From an uncultured bacterium (GTDB lineage: Bacteria; Acidobacteriota; Aminicenantia; Aminicenantales; CALLJL01): a DNA stretch of 64,000 nt. Position numbers and translations under genes: made by a program. The DNA lies in NCBI GenBank assembly GCA_938092135.1, contig CALLJL010000008.1:320361-384360 (forward strand), written 5' to 3'. Of the stretch, positions 35,316 to 44,385 are shown piece by piece; the stretch's first letter is position 1, and every line of letters starts with the position of its first letter. Under the pieces are notes generated by a model. The model ran no database searches. It was not told the origin of the DNA and saw only the letters and a list, made by a program, of their open reading frames with translations.

Positions 35316-37808
35316 TCAAATAACAATATTAACCAGTTTATTGTCAACAGTGATTACTTTTTTCACTGTTTTGCCGGCAATGATAGCCTTAATGCGCTCG
35401 GAGGAGAACGCTCTTTCTTTCATTTCTTCCGGCGAAATATCGGCCGGAGCCTCAAAGCGATCTCGCAATTTGCCATTAACCTGAACAACCACAGTAATTA
35501 ATTCTTCTTTGGCCATTTCAGGATCATAATCAGGCCAGGGTGTCCGAATGAGATATTCTCGGTGTCCTGACCTTTGCCAGAGTTCCTCGCAAAGATGGGG
35601 GGTAAAAGGCGAAAGGAGCTTCAGCAATGTCTCTAGGGACTGTCGAAGCACCCATCGACCTTCCTCGTGCTGGCGCAACTCATCTTTTAGCCGTCTTATC
35701 TCGTTGTGCATTTCCATGAGGGAGCTTATGGCTGTATTGAGATGGAACCTCTGTCCTATATCTTCAGTTACCCTTTTTATGGTTTTATGGGTAAGCCGGA
35801 GAAGCTTAAGGGAGGTTTTATCTTTTATTTGATGAAGATCAAGATTGTGGTTCGGCCCATGGAAAAGGTCCTGGCACTCTTCGAAAGTTATCCAAGTTCG
35901 ATTAAGAAAACGGAAGCAGCCCTCGATTCCTTCCTCTGACCAGGCAAACTCTTTTTCAGGAGGAGCGGCAAAAAGAATGAAAAGACGAAGCGAGTCAGCC
36001 CCGTAGCGAGCAATCATGTCGTCAGGATCGACAATATTCCCCCTCGATTTTGACATAGCTGCGCCATCCTTAGTAACCATTCCTTGGGCTAAGTAATGAG
36101 GGAAGGGTTCATTGAGATCTGTCAAACCAAGATCCCGTAAAACCTTAGTGAAAAAGCGGGAATAAATTAAGTGTAAAATGGCATGCTCAACGCCGCCAAT
36201 ATAAAGGTCAACGGGCATCCAGTAAGAGGCCTTTTTAGGGTCAAAGGGAAGTCTATCTTCCTCAGGCGAAGTATATCGGAAGAAATACCAGGAAGAATCA
36301 AAAAAAGTGTCCATCGTGTCGGTTTCCCTGCGGGCAGGCCCATGACAGCGGGGGCAGGAGGTGTTAACAAATTCAGGGATCTTCTCCAGAGGCGAACCTT
36401 CTTCCCCGGTAAAGGAAGCTTCAAAAGGAAGAACCACCGGAAGATCTTCATAAGGCACAGGAACAATGCCGCAGCGTTCACAATAAATAATCGGGATAGG
36501 CGTTCCCCAATAGCGCTGTCTTGAAATGCCCCAATCGCGTAGCCGATAAAGGATACTTTTGCCCCCAAGACCTTTTTCCTCGGCATAGCGAGCCATGGCT
36601 TCAATGGCTTCTTTCGAGGAAAGTCCAGAGAAGGGGCCCGAATCAACGAGATGTCCATAAATTTCAAGAGCCCGGGTGAGAGGATATTCAACTTCGGTTC
36701 CGTCATCGGGCACAATAACCAGTCTGATAGGTAAACCATATTGCTGGGCAAACTCAAAGTCTCTCTGGTCATGGGCGGGAACACCCATGATAGCTCCTGT
36801 GCCATAATCCATTAAAACATAATTGGCAATCCATATAGGAATGAGCTCGCCCGTAAAGGGATTAATCGCCTTTTTCTCGGTATCAATTCCTTCCTTCCTT
36901 GTCTCCCCACCCTGCCTTCGCTTCTGTCTCGATTCGATAATGACCCGGTTGAGCCAGGCTTCAATCTCAGCTCGCTGTGGCAGATCAGCAATTAAATCGA
37001 GACAAAGAGGATGCTCAGGGGAAAGAACAAGGAATGTGGCTCCATAAATTGTATCTAATCTGGTAGTGAAGACTTCTATCTTCCGGGAGCCATCTTCAAG
37101 GGGGAAACAAATGATGGCTCCCTCACTTTCGCCAATCCAGTTTCGCTGCATCAAAAGAACATGTTCAGGCCATTTCTTCAATTCGTTATGACCAGAAAGT
37201 AACTCCTTAGCATAGCTAGTTATCTTAAGGAACCAATGGTCCATCTGTTTCTGCTCCACCGGACTTGAACACCGCCAACACTGATCACCTGCAGCCTGTT
37301 CATTAGCCAAAACTGTCCGGCACTGGGGGCACCAATTGACCCAACTTTTACGCCGAAAGGCTAGGCCTTTTTCAAACATTTTGAGGAAAATCCACTGATT
37401 CCATTTATAATATTCGGGCAAACAGGTATTGACTTCGCGCGACCAATCATAACTTAAACCGAGCCTTTTGAGCTGGGCTTTCATTGTCGCGATATTGTCC
37501 ATCGTCCATTTCTGAGGGTGAATGCCATGTTTGATAGCTGCATTTTCCGCTGGAAGTCCGAGAGCATCCCAGCCCATGGGATGGAGGACATTGTACCCCT
37601 TCATTATCATAAACCTAGAAATGACATCTCCTATGGTGTAATTACGCACATGACCCATATGAATACGACCTGATGGATAAGGATACATTTCTAAGCAATA
37701 GAATTTTTTCTTGGTCGGGTCTTCCTTGACTTCAAAGATTCTTTCCTCCTCCCAGATTTTTTGCCACTTGCTTTCAATGGCTTCAAAATTATATCCTTCC
37801 TTTTTCAT
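35316..37808 (-). CDS. leuS: Leucyl-tRNA synthetase
   Basis: Class I synthetase of about 830 residues. Signatures: YPSGRIHMGHVRN (HIGH), the zinc cysteines CPQCRTVLANEQAAGDQCWRC, the CP1 editing domain with TTRLDTIYGATF, and KMSKS as AMSKSRGNIVDPDD. The track begins 20 codons earlier at 37868, but that ATG overlaps the -10 box (TAAGAT) of a strong promoter. The ATG at 37808 begins MKKEGYNFEAIESKWQ, as in the family, with AGAGGT 7 bp upstream. It is the first gene of leuS-lptE-holA. Confidence 0.95.
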   Translation of the reverse strand: MKKEGYNFEAIESKWQKIWEEERIFEVKEDPTKKKFYCLEMYPYPSGRIHMGHVRNYTIGDVISRFMIMKGYNVLHPMGWDALGLPAENAAIKHGIHPQKWTMDNIATMKAQLKRLGLSYDWSREVNTCLPEYYKWNQWIFLKMFEKGLAFRRKSWVNWCPQCRTVLANEQAAGDQCWRCSSPVEQKQMDHWFLKITSYAKELLSGHNELKKWPEHVLLMQRNWIGESEGAIICFPLEDGSRKIEVFTTRLDTIYGATFLVLSPEHPLCLDLIADLPQRAEIEAWLNRVIIESRQKRRQGGETRKEGIDTEKKAINPFTGELIPIWIANYVLMDYGTGAIMGVPAHDQRDFEFAQQYGLPIRLVIVPDDGTEVEYPLTRALEIYGHLVDSGPFSGLSSKEAIEAMARYAEEKGLGGKSILYRLRDWGISRQRYWGTPIPIIYCERCGIVPVPYEDLPVVLPFEASFTGEEGSPLEKIPEFVNTSCPRCHGPARRETDTMDTFFDSSWYFFRYTSPEEDRLPFDPKKASYWMPVDLYIGGVEHAILHLIYSRFFTKVLRDLGLTDLNEPFPHYLAQGMVTKDGAAMSKSRGNIVDPDDMIARYGADSLRLFILFAAPPEKEFAWSEEGIEGCFRFLNRTWITFEECQDLFHGPNHNLDLHQIKDKTSLKLLRLTHKTIKRVTEDIGQRFHLNTAISSLMEMHNEIRRLKDELRQHEEGRWVLRQSLETLLKLLSPFTPHLCEELWQRSGHREYLIRTPWPDYDPEMAKEELITVVVQVNGKLRDRFEAPADISPEEMKERAFSSERIKAIIAGKTVKKVITVDNKLVNIVI

Positions 37809-37866
37809 CGAAGTGACCTCTTTTTTAGGAGCGAGATTGGCTCGCGTTTTTCTCAAATTTCTTTTC

Positions 37867-37896
37867 ATCTTAGCCGCATCCCCTCCTTTCTGTCAA
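37867..37896 (-). promoter_or_regulatory. Promoter of leuS-lptE-holA
   Basis: Minus strand perfect TTGACA (37896-37891), 18 bp, TAAGAT (37872-37867). It predicts a transcript starting near 37860 with a leader of about 50 bases and rules out the upstream ATG used by the ORF track. Confidence 0.6.
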
Positions 37897-37906
37897 GAAA
37901 GGCTCC

Positions 37907-37921
37907 CTGAACTCAGTTCAG
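37907..37921. promoter_or_regulatory. 15-bp palindrome upstream of the leuS promoter
   Basis: CTGAACT-C-AGTTCAG, a perfect 7-bp inverted repeat around one base, 10 bp upstream of the leuS -35. It has the size and place of a dimeric regulator site for leuS or for the divergent binding-protein gene. No T-box leader was seen. Confidence 0.35.
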
Positions 37922-38066
37922 TAAGCATTTTTACCTCAATTATGAGGTTAAGGAGAGTCAAATTTCCTTGGCCAGCTATGATTTCAACATTTTTTCATTG
38001 AAATATTTATAATTATTGATAGCTAAAAATGGGACAAAAAAATTTAAATTAAAGTTTCAACCTTTA

Positions 38067-39002
38067 ATGGAAAGGAGGATTTATTTCGCTCTTTCACTTA
38101 TTTTTTATCCTATCATTATTTTTTCCATCATCATCCTTCAAGGCCAAGGCCATCTCACTTCATCAAGCCGGCAGACTATTCTTCGCGATGCCCTTGGCTT
38201 TAATTTTCAGCTCGGCCCGCCGCCTCAAAGGATTATTTCTTTAGCCCCTAATTTAACTGAAATTTTGTTTGAATTAGGTTTAGGAAATAAAATTGTGGGG
38301 GTTACTCGATTTTGCAATTATCCAGCTGACGTTAATAAAATTGAAAGAGTTGGTGGCTTAGTGGATCCAAGCCTGGAGAAAATTACAGCTTTACAACCTG
38401 ATTTAATCTTGGCCTTTCGGGGTACTCCCCTTGAAGTTTTAAATAAAATCAGAATTTCAGGGCTTCCTCTTTTCGTCTTCGACGAAGGTCAGAAATTGAA
38501 AGAACTTTTTTCTTTGATCAAAACCATTGGTCTCCTCACTGGAAGTGAAGACAAAGCCCTGGCCCTCACTAAAAGGCTTGAATGGCGTTTAGAAGTCATC
38601 GAAAAGAAAATTCGGTCTGTGACAAAGCGGCCTAAGGTTTTTGCCACTCTTTCGAGCTCCGGATTGTGGACCTGCGGCCAGCAGAGCTTCTTCCATGATC
38701 TTATCGAGCTAGCTGGGGGACAAAATATTGCTTCCCTGGAATCAAAGCGATGGTTTTCCCTAGGGATAGAAGATTTAATTCGGGCTTCGCCTGAAATCAT
38801 TATTATTCTGGCTCCAGATTTAAACTCCTATTTGGCTAAAAGAGAATTTTTTTTAAAGGAAAAAGCCCTAAAAAAAATAGAGGCAGTTCAAAGGGATCGC
38901 TTTGGCTGGGTCAATGAGGATTTAGCCAGCCGTTTCGGACCCAGATTGATCCAAGCCCTGGAGGATCTCGCCCGTCTTCTCCATCCCGATGTTTTCAATT
39001 AA
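38067..39002 (+). CDS. Periplasmic binding protein, cobalamin/iron-siderophore type
   Basis: About 311 residues with an N-terminal membrane-targeting helix (IYFALSLIFYPIIIFSIIILQG) and two lobes of the BtuF/FhuD class: RIISLAPNLTEILFELGLGNKIVGVTRFCNYPADV, then GLVDPSLEKITALQPDLILAF, and a second lobe with ELAGGQNIA. The cysteine in FCNYP is typical of BtuF-like proteins. The track start (38016) is a TTG; the ATG at 38067 gives a proper targeting sequence. No permease or ATPase gene lies beside it. Cobalamin is a reasonable guess because a B12-dependent mutase gene lies 2 kb downstream, but this is inference. Confidence 0.82.
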   Translation: MERRIYFALSLIFYPIIIFSIIILQGQGHLTSSSRQTILRDALGFNFQLGPPPQRIISLAPNLTEILFELGLGNKIVGVTRFCNYPADVNKIERVGGLVDPSLEKITALQPDLILAFRGTPLEVLNKIRISGLPLFVFDEGQKLKELFSLIKTIGLLTGSEDKALALTKRLEWRLEVIEKKIRSVTKRPKVFATLSSSGLWTCGQQSFFHDLIELAGGQNIASLESKRWFSLGIEDLIRASPEIIIILAPDLNSYLAKREFFLKEKALKKIEAVQRDRFGWVNEDLASRFGPRLIQALEDLARLLHPDVFN

Positions 39003-39158
39003 ATCTTGCACCGGCCGACTATCATTGACTGATTTTTAAGTTCCCTTATTTTTAAACCAAAAAACTCATTCACCCCGATTATAGAGATTAAAAATTATTT
39101 CTGCCCAAAGGGGTATTTGACATTTCCTCTATTTTCCTTTATTTTTCTGGCATAAAAT

Positions 39159-39527
39159 ATGCCGCTAACTTTAAATCAATTTTTGTGGTTGGTTATAACT
39201 TTGATTGCCGTAGTCGTGGCCACCTGGTTTATCCTTTTTCTGCATCAGCTCAGAAAAACAGTCGGGGAGGCAGAGAAGACTCTCGCTGAGTTACGTCACA
39301 ATCTTCAAGAATTTAATGACCTTCAAGCTATTGTTCGCGAAAAAGTTGAAACTCTAGGTGAAACCATTGAATCATCAAAAAAAGTTGCTTCGAGTTTAGC
39401 CGACATATTAAGCTTTTTGGCCATAAGGGTAGTTCGGCCAGCCAATCGTTACTGGCCCATAATTTTTCCTATCCTTCAATTTATCTGGCGGCAAAAAAAG
39501 AAAAGAAAGGAGAAATCCCATGGCTGA
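39159..39527 (+). CDS. DUF948/YtxG-like membrane protein
   Basis: A 122-residue protein with one N-terminal membrane helix (LWLVITLIAVVVATWFILFLHQL) followed by a predicted coiled coil (KTVGEAEKTLAELRHNLQEFNDLQAIVREKVETLGETIESSKK). This is the layout of DUF948 proteins such as B. subtilis YtxG, a general stress protein. The following gene is YtxH-like and overlaps it by 8 bp. The molecular role is unknown in any organism I can name. Confidence 0.75.
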   Translation: MPLTLNQFLWLVITLIAVVVATWFILFLHQLRKTVGEAEKTLAELRHNLQEFNDLQAIVREKVETLGETIESSKKVASSLADILSFLAIRVVRPANRYWPIIFPILQFIWRQKKKRKEKSHG

Positions 39528-39837
39528 AAACAAAGGTTCGAGTCCTCTCGGCCTGGCCGTTTCCTTCTTGATTGGGGCAGCTACCGGTTTTATTCTTGGA
39601 ATTCTCTTTGCCCCAGCCAGTGGCAAGGAGACAAGACAAAAAATAAAACAACAGGCCATCAAAACTGGTGAGGTGGCCCGGGAAGCTTATGAAAAACTGG
39701 CAGAAGAGGCTGAAAAGGGAGTAAAAATAGTCAAAGAAAAAACACAAGAGGGAATCGAAGCCATCCGAGAGTTTCTCGAAAGAAAAAAAGAGGAGTACGC
39801 CCGCAAAGGCCAGGAAAAGGGCTCTACGGCTGAGTAA
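39520..39837 (+). CDS. YtxH-domain protein
   Basis: A 105-residue protein. A glycine-rich membrane segment ending in the YtxH motif (FLIGAATGFILGILFAPASGKETRQKIK) is followed by a charged helical tail with EKL/AEE periodicity, probably a coiled coil. YtxG/YtxH pairs are common in stress-related clusters and may form a small envelope complex. It overlaps the preceding gene and lies 53 bp before eno. Confidence 0.8.
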   Translation: MAENKGSSPLGLAVSFLIGAATGFILGILFAPASGKETRQKIKQQAIKTGEVAREAYEKLAEEAEKGVKIVKEKTQEGIEAIREFLERKKEEYARKGQEKGSTAE

Positions 39838-39890
39838 GCTCAGCAAAGAAAAGTTAACATTTTAAATTCTCTTGGTTAGGAGGCAATAAT

Positions 39891-41183
39891 ATGTCTACCC
39901 GAATTTCCCATGTTAAGGCCATGGAAATCCTTGATTCCAGGGGAAATCCAACTATAAGATGTTGGGTTTGGCTTGAAAATGGCAGCTACGGTGTAGCCTC
40001 TGTACCCTCAGGCGCCTCCACCGGTACTCATGAAGCCCTTGAACTGCGTGATGGCGATCCCAAGCGCTATCTAGGAAAGGGAGTAAAAAAGGCCATTCGT
40101 CATATTGAAGAAATAATTGCTCCAGCTATTGTTGGCCTTGACGCGTTAGATCAAAAAGCCCTGGATCAACGTCTCCTGGAACTTGATGGTACTCCCAATA
40201 AAAGCCGTCTCGGAGCTAACGCCATCTTATCTGTTTCTTTAGCTTCAGCTGTAGCCGCTGCTCATGCTCAAAATAAACCTCTCTATGAAGCTCTCTTTTA
40301 TCGACCAAAATACAGGCTCCCTGTCCCTATGATCAACATTCTTAACGGAGGCTTTCACGCTGACAATAATCTTAATATTCAAGAATTCTTGATTGTACCA
40401 GCCGGCGCCACCTCCTTTGCTGAAGCTATTCGCCTGGCCGCCGAGGTCTTCCATCACCTAAAAAAAATTCTTAAAGCCAAGGGATACAGCACCGCCGTAG
40501 GCGACGAAGGAGGATTTGCTCCTAACCTGAAAGAAGACGAAGAAGCCTTAGCTTTAATTGCTGAAAGTATTGAAAAGGCTGGTTATCGTTTGGCCGAAGA
40601 TATTTACATTGCCCTCGATGTTGCTGCCTCAGAATTATATGAGAATGGTTATTATGTTTTCAAAAAATCAGATGGCTCTCGCCATAGTGTGGATGAAATG
40701 ATTTCTTTTTATAAGAAATTCAAAGAAAAATATAAATTAATTTCTCTTGAAGATGGTCTGGCTGAAGATGACTGGGAAGGCTGGAAAAAATTGACAAAAG
40801 AAATGGGCCAAAAACTTCAGCTTGTGGGTGATGATATTTTTGTCACCAATTTGGAAAGATTTCGACGGGGAATCAAGGAAGGAATAGCTAATTCCATTTT
40901 AATCAAACTCAATCAAATTGGCACCTTAACAGAAACCATTCTCACCATCGAGGAAGCCCAAAGAAATGGCTATGGTACTATTATCTCCCACCGGTCGGGA
41001 GAAACCGAGGACACTTTTATTGCCGATTTAAGCGTCGCCTTTGACTGTTTACAAATAAAGACAGGCTCCGTGAGCCGAAGTGAAAGAATTGCCAAGTATA
41101 ATCGACTACTTGAAATCGAGGCTGAACTCGGCGATCGCTCAAGTTATGGGGGTTTAACACCCTATAAAAATTTTCTCTCGTAA
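39891..41183 (+). CDS. eno: Enolase
   Basis: A 430-residue glycolytic enzyme interconverting 2-phosphoglycerate and phosphoenolpyruvate. Motifs: [31 protein letters not shown], the metal ligands in [27 protein letters not shown] and VGDDIFVTN, and the signature [15 protein letters not shown] followed by [16 protein letters not shown] strong AGGAGG is 8 bp before the ATG. Confidence 0.97.
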   Translation: MSTRISHVKAMEILDSRGNPTIRCWVWLENGSYGVASVPSGASTGTHEALELRDGDPKRYLGKGVKKAIRHIEEIIAPAIVGLDALDQKALDQRLLELDGTPNKSRLGANAILSVSLASAVAAAHAQNKPLYEALFYRPKYRLPVPMINILNGGFHADNNLNIQEFLIVPAGATSFAEAIRLAAEVFHHLKKILKAKGYSTAVGDEGGFAPNLKEDEEALALIAESIEKAGYRLAEDIYIALDVAASELYENGYYVFKKSDGSRHSVDEMISFYKKFKEKYKLISLEDGLAEDDWEGWKKLTKEMGQKLQLVGDDIFVTNLERFRRGIKEGIANSILIKLNQIGTLTETILTIEEAQRNGYGTIISHRSGETEDTFIADLSVAFDCLQIKTGSVSRSERIAKYNRLLEIEAELGDRSSYGGLTPYKNFLS

Positions 41184-41223
41184 TTTTTACTCTCTTAATT
41201 TTTTTAGGGGGTAAGGAGGCAGG

Positions 41224-42834
41224 ATGGCTGGGGAAAAGGAGAGAAAATCCCTCTTCCTGACCCCTTCTGGGATTAAAATTGAAAGAGTTTATACTCCCGA
41301 GCACTTAAAGGGTTTTAATTTTGAAAGAGATCTTGGGGAGCCCGGTCGATTTCCTTTTACCCGGGGGATTTATGCGACCATGTACAGGGGACGACTCTGG
41401 ACGATGCGCCAATATGCTGGCTATGGCACCGCAAAAGAAACGAACCGACGTTTCCGCTATCTTCTTGCCCAGGGCCAGACAGGCCTTAGTGTGGCCTTTG
41501 ATTTGCCGACCCAAATCGGCCTTGATTCTGATCATCCCCAAGCTAGGGGAGAGGTAGGTCGGGTGGGAGTGGCCATCGATGGAATTTGGGACATGGAAGA
41601 ACTTTTTCAATCCATTCCTCTTGATAAAGTGAGTGTCTCCATGACCATCAATGCCACGGCCGCACCTATTTTGGCCATGTATCTTGTAGTGGCTGAAAAG
41701 AAAGGAATTCCCTGGAATTCTTTGGCCGGAACAACTCAGAATGATATTCTTAAAGAATATCTGGCCCGAGGCACTTATATATATCCGCCTCGTCCCTCTC
41801 TCCGTCTAGTAACTGACCTTATTGAATTCTGTCAGGCCAATTTACCTCGCTGGAATCCTATTTCTGTAAGCGGCTATCACATTCGAGAGGCTGGCGCCAA
41901 CGCCATACAAGAACTTGCTTTCACTTTGGCCAACGCTATAGTTTATGTTCGCTCTATGCAAGAAAGAGGCCATGAAGCTGATTCCTTTGCTCCTCGCTTT
42001 TCCTTTTTCCTTGCTGCCCATAACAATTTTTTTGAAGAAATAGCCAAATTTCGTGCCGCCCGCCGCCTCTGGGCGAAAATCATGAAAGAGATAATTAGAG
42101 CTCGCCGTCCTGAATCCTGGCTTTTTCGTTTTCATACCCAAACAAGCGGCTGCACTCTTACAGCTCATCAACCAGAAAATAATGTCGTTCGAGTAACCCT
42201 TCAGGCCTTGGCCGCTGTTCTTGGGGGAACTCAATCTCTTCATACCAATTCGAGGGATGAAGCCCTATCTTTACCAACGGAAGAATCAGCCAGAATCGCT
42301 CTGCGTACCCAGCAGATCATAGCCTATGAAAGCGGCGTACCTGATACCGTTGACCCTCTCGGCGGAAGCTACTTCTTGGAGTACCTTACAGCGGAAATTG
42401 AAGACAGGGTTTGGAAGCTTTTCCAGCAAATAGAGGAACAGGGGGGAATGCTAGCCGCAATTGAAAATGGTTTTGCTCAACGACAAATCGAAGAAAGCGC
42501 CTATGAACAGCAAAAGTTGATTGAGAGCCAACAGCAAATTGTGGTTGGAGTTAATGAATTTAAGCTTAAAGGAGAAAAGCTTCGCTTCAAATTGCTCTCT
42601 ATACCTCCCTCCGTCGAAAAAGAACAGATTGAAAAACTCAGAAAAAAGAAAAAAAACCGCGATTTAAAAAAGGTAATGGCTTCCCTTGAAAACCTGATGG
42701 CGACCGCTAACTCTAAGGACAATCTGATGCCCGCAATTATTCAGGCTGTCAAAGCTCATGCCACCCTGGGAGAGATTGCCGGTGCCCTCCAGGAAGTTTT
42801 CGGAATTTATAAAGAAAATATTTTTTCTCCCTAA
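41224..42834 (+). CDS. Methylmalonyl-CoA mutase, large (catalytic) subunit
   Basis: A 536-residue TIM-barrel subunit of a B12-dependent acyl-CoA mutase. Motifs: [55 protein letters not shown], and [42 protein letters not shown]. The cobalamin-binding domain (DxHxxG) is absent, so a separate small subunit must exist elsewhere; neither it nor the MeaB chaperone is adjacent. Strong AGGAGG 5 bp before the ATG. It probably serves propionate or branched-chain amino acid metabolism. An isobutyryl-CoA-type mutase cannot be excluded without aligning the substrate pocket. Confidence 0.88.
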   Translation: MAGEKERKSLFLTPSGIKIERVYTPEHLKGFNFERDLGEPGRFPFTRGIYATMYRGRLWTMRQYAGYGTAKETNRRFRYLLAQGQTGLSVAFDLPTQIGLDSDHPQARGEVGRVGVAIDGIWDMEELFQSIPLDKVSVSMTINATAAPILAMYLVVAEKKGIPWNSLAGTTQNDILKEYLARGTYIYPPRPSLRLVTDLIEFCQANLPRWNPISVSGYHIREAGANAIQELAFTLANAIVYVRSMQERGHEADSFAPRFSFFLAAHNNFFEEIAKFRAARRLWAKIMKEIIRARRPESWLFRFHTQTSGCTLTAHQPENNVVRVTLQALAAVLGGTQSLHTNSRDEALSLPTEESARIALRTQQIIAYESGVPDTVDPLGGSYFLEYLTAEIEDRVWKLFQQIEEQGGMLAAIENGFAQRQIEESAYEQQKLIESQQQIVVGVNEFKLKGEKLRFKLLSIPPSVEKEQIEKLRKKKKNRDLKKVMASLENLMATANSKDNLMPAIIQAVKAHATLGEIAGALQEVFGIYKENIFSP

Positions 42835-42866
42835 AAATCGTTTCTAATTAAATTATCGCTATATTA

Positions 42867-43028
42867 ATGATTTGTCCCTTTATAAAGACCAGCTTTATAT
42901 TAATTGCTCCGCCTTTTATAGAAACATTTGATGACGATTCCTTCAGTCGGCCTTGGAAAACTGAAAATGGTTATTATCAATGGCTAGATAACAGAGGATT
43001 TTTAAAAATGTTTGTGTCCCCATTTTAG
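42867..43028 (+). pseudogene. Short secreted-protein relic (53 residues)
   Basis: This frame is too short for the ORF track. ATG at 42867 to TAG at 43028. The translation looks like a decayed signal peptide (FIKTSFILIAPPFIE) followed by TFDDDSFSRPWKTENGYYQWLDNRGFLKMF. That pattern (F-D-D-x-F ... W ... NG ... W ... DG-L) is how LamG-like or DUF1080-like sugar-binding domains begin. It then stops. No ribosome site is visible. Most likely the 5' fragment of a lost secreted gene, though a real small peptide is possible. Confidence 0.35.
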
Positions 43029-43032
43029 CCTG

Positions 43033-43061
43033 TTGACAATGATTTTTCCTCAATCTACTAT
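43033..43061 (+). promoter_or_regulatory. Promoter of the M20 amidohydrolase gene
   Basis: Perfect TTGACA (43033-43038), 17 bp, TACTAT (43056-43061). The leader to the ATG at 43084 is about 16 bases. Confidence 0.6.
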
Positions 43062-43083
43062 GTTTTCTTAAACGAAAAGACTA

Positions 43084-44379
43084 ATGTATAAAAAATTCTT
43101 TATTATCTTGAATCTTGTTCTTTTACCCGTATTTTCTTCCGCCCTAGATAAAAAGACCGCCATGGAAATCGAAAGCCTCATTGAGAAACATCGATCGGAG
43201 ATCATTCGCCTTCGCCGTTATTTCCATATGAATCCTGAACTCAGTAACCAGGAAATTGAGACCGCCCGGCTTATAAGCTCGCGCCTGATTTCTCTCGGTT
43301 TTGAAGTCAGAAGTAACGTAGCCGTAACTGGGGTCATCGGTTTACTACGTGGACAGGAATCTGGTCCAACGATTGCCATCAGGGCTGATATGGATGCTTT
43401 ACCTATTCAGGAGCTGGCCAACGTCCCCTTTAAATCTCTTAATTCGGGAGTCATGCATGCCTGTGGTCATGATGTTCATATGGCCATTGCCCTTGGCACA
43501 GCCTATGTACTCAACGAAATGCGGAGTCGCCTGCGGGGCAACATTAAGTTTATCTTTCAACCGGCTGAAGAGGGCTTGCCCCCCGGTGAAGAAGGTGGCG
43601 CCTCCCTCATGATTAAAGAAAGAGCCCTTGAAGATCCTCCTGTTAGGGCCATCTTTGGCCTTCATGTCTGGCCCGAAGCTAACGTCGGTCAAATTCTCTT
43701 TTCTCCTGGAATTATCATGGCCAGTTCTGATTGGTTTCAATTAACTATAAAAGGAAAGGGGGCTCATGGGGCCCGCCCTCAGGAAGGAGTTGATGCCATT
43801 GTTCTCGCTTCTCAAGTAATTATGGCTCTCCAGTCCATAGCTTCTCGCCATATTGATCCCACTGACCCCATTGTCCTGACCGTGGGCAAAATTTCAGGGG
43901 GAACGAGATCAAATATCGTAGCTGACCAAGTTGTCCTTGAAGGAACGGTGAGAACTTTAAGTCCGGAAAATCGTCAAAAAATTCCCCTTTTAATTAGTTC
44001 CATGGTCCGTGGCCTGGTACAACCTTTGGGTGGCGATTTCATCCTGGATTACCGACAGGTTGTTCCCTTTGTTTATAATCATCCTGAGCTAGCCAAATTG
44101 ATGCTTCCCACCTTGATAAATGCAGTGGGACAAGAAAATCTTCTCGAACTCAAACCTCAGTTTGTGGCTGAAGATTTTGCCTTCTTCGCTCAAAAAATTC
44201 CTAGCCTTTACTTTTTTCTAGGAGTAAAAAATCCTGCCGAGAAAAAAGCCGCTCCTCTGCACAGCCCCTATTTCAATCCAGACGAAAGAAGCATTCCCGT
44301 GGGCATAAGGATAATGTGTCATCTTCTCCTCGACTGCTTGGAGAAGTGGAGTTATTTTGAATCGACTCCTCGTTTTTAA
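43084..44379 (+). CDS. Exported M20-family amidohydrolase
   Basis: A 431-residue zinc amidohydrolase of the hippurate/IAA-amino acid hydrolase group. The N-terminus is a signal peptide (FFIILNLVLLPVFSSALD), so the enzyme acts outside the cytoplasm, whereas most relatives are cytoplasmic. Metal motifs: MHACGHDVHMAIALG, FQPAEEGLPPGEEGGASLMI, IFGLHVWPEANVG, and a late AEDFAFFAQKIPSLYFFLG. The dimerisation domain (WFQLTIKGKGAHGARPQEGVDAI) is present. It should release acyl groups from N-acyl amino acids or trim amino acid conjugates. It lies 6 bp before comEC. Confidence 0.9.
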   Translation: MYKKFFIILNLVLLPVFSSALDKKTAMEIESLIEKHRSEIIRLRRYFHMNPELSNQEIETARLISSRLISLGFEVRSNVAVTGVIGLLRGQESGPTIAIRADMDALPIQELANVPFKSLNSGVMHACGHDVHMAIALGTAYVLNEMRSRLRGNIKFIFQPAEEGLPPGEEGGASLMIKERALEDPPVRAIFGLHVWPEANVGQILFSPGIIMASSDWFQLTIKGKGAHGARPQEGVDAIVLASQVIMALQSIASRHIDPTDPIVLTVGKISGGTRSNIVADQVVLEGTVRTLSPENRQKIPLLISSMVRGLVQPLGGDFILDYRQVVPFVYNHPELAKLMLPTLINAVGQENLLELKPQFVAEDFAFFAQKIPSLYFFLGVKNPAEKKAAPLHSPYFNPDERSIPVGIRIMCHLLLDCLEKWSYFESTPRF

Positions 44380-44385
44380 AAATTC

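Noticed and set aside
36167-36805. 212-residue minus-strand ORF inside leuS
   Set aside because: It is out of frame with leuS on the same strand, and leuS is fully supported by synthetase motifs.
37809-38015. T-box leader for leuS
   Set aside because: The predicted leader is only about 50 bases and shows no T-box sequence or terminator; only a short upstream palindrome is present.
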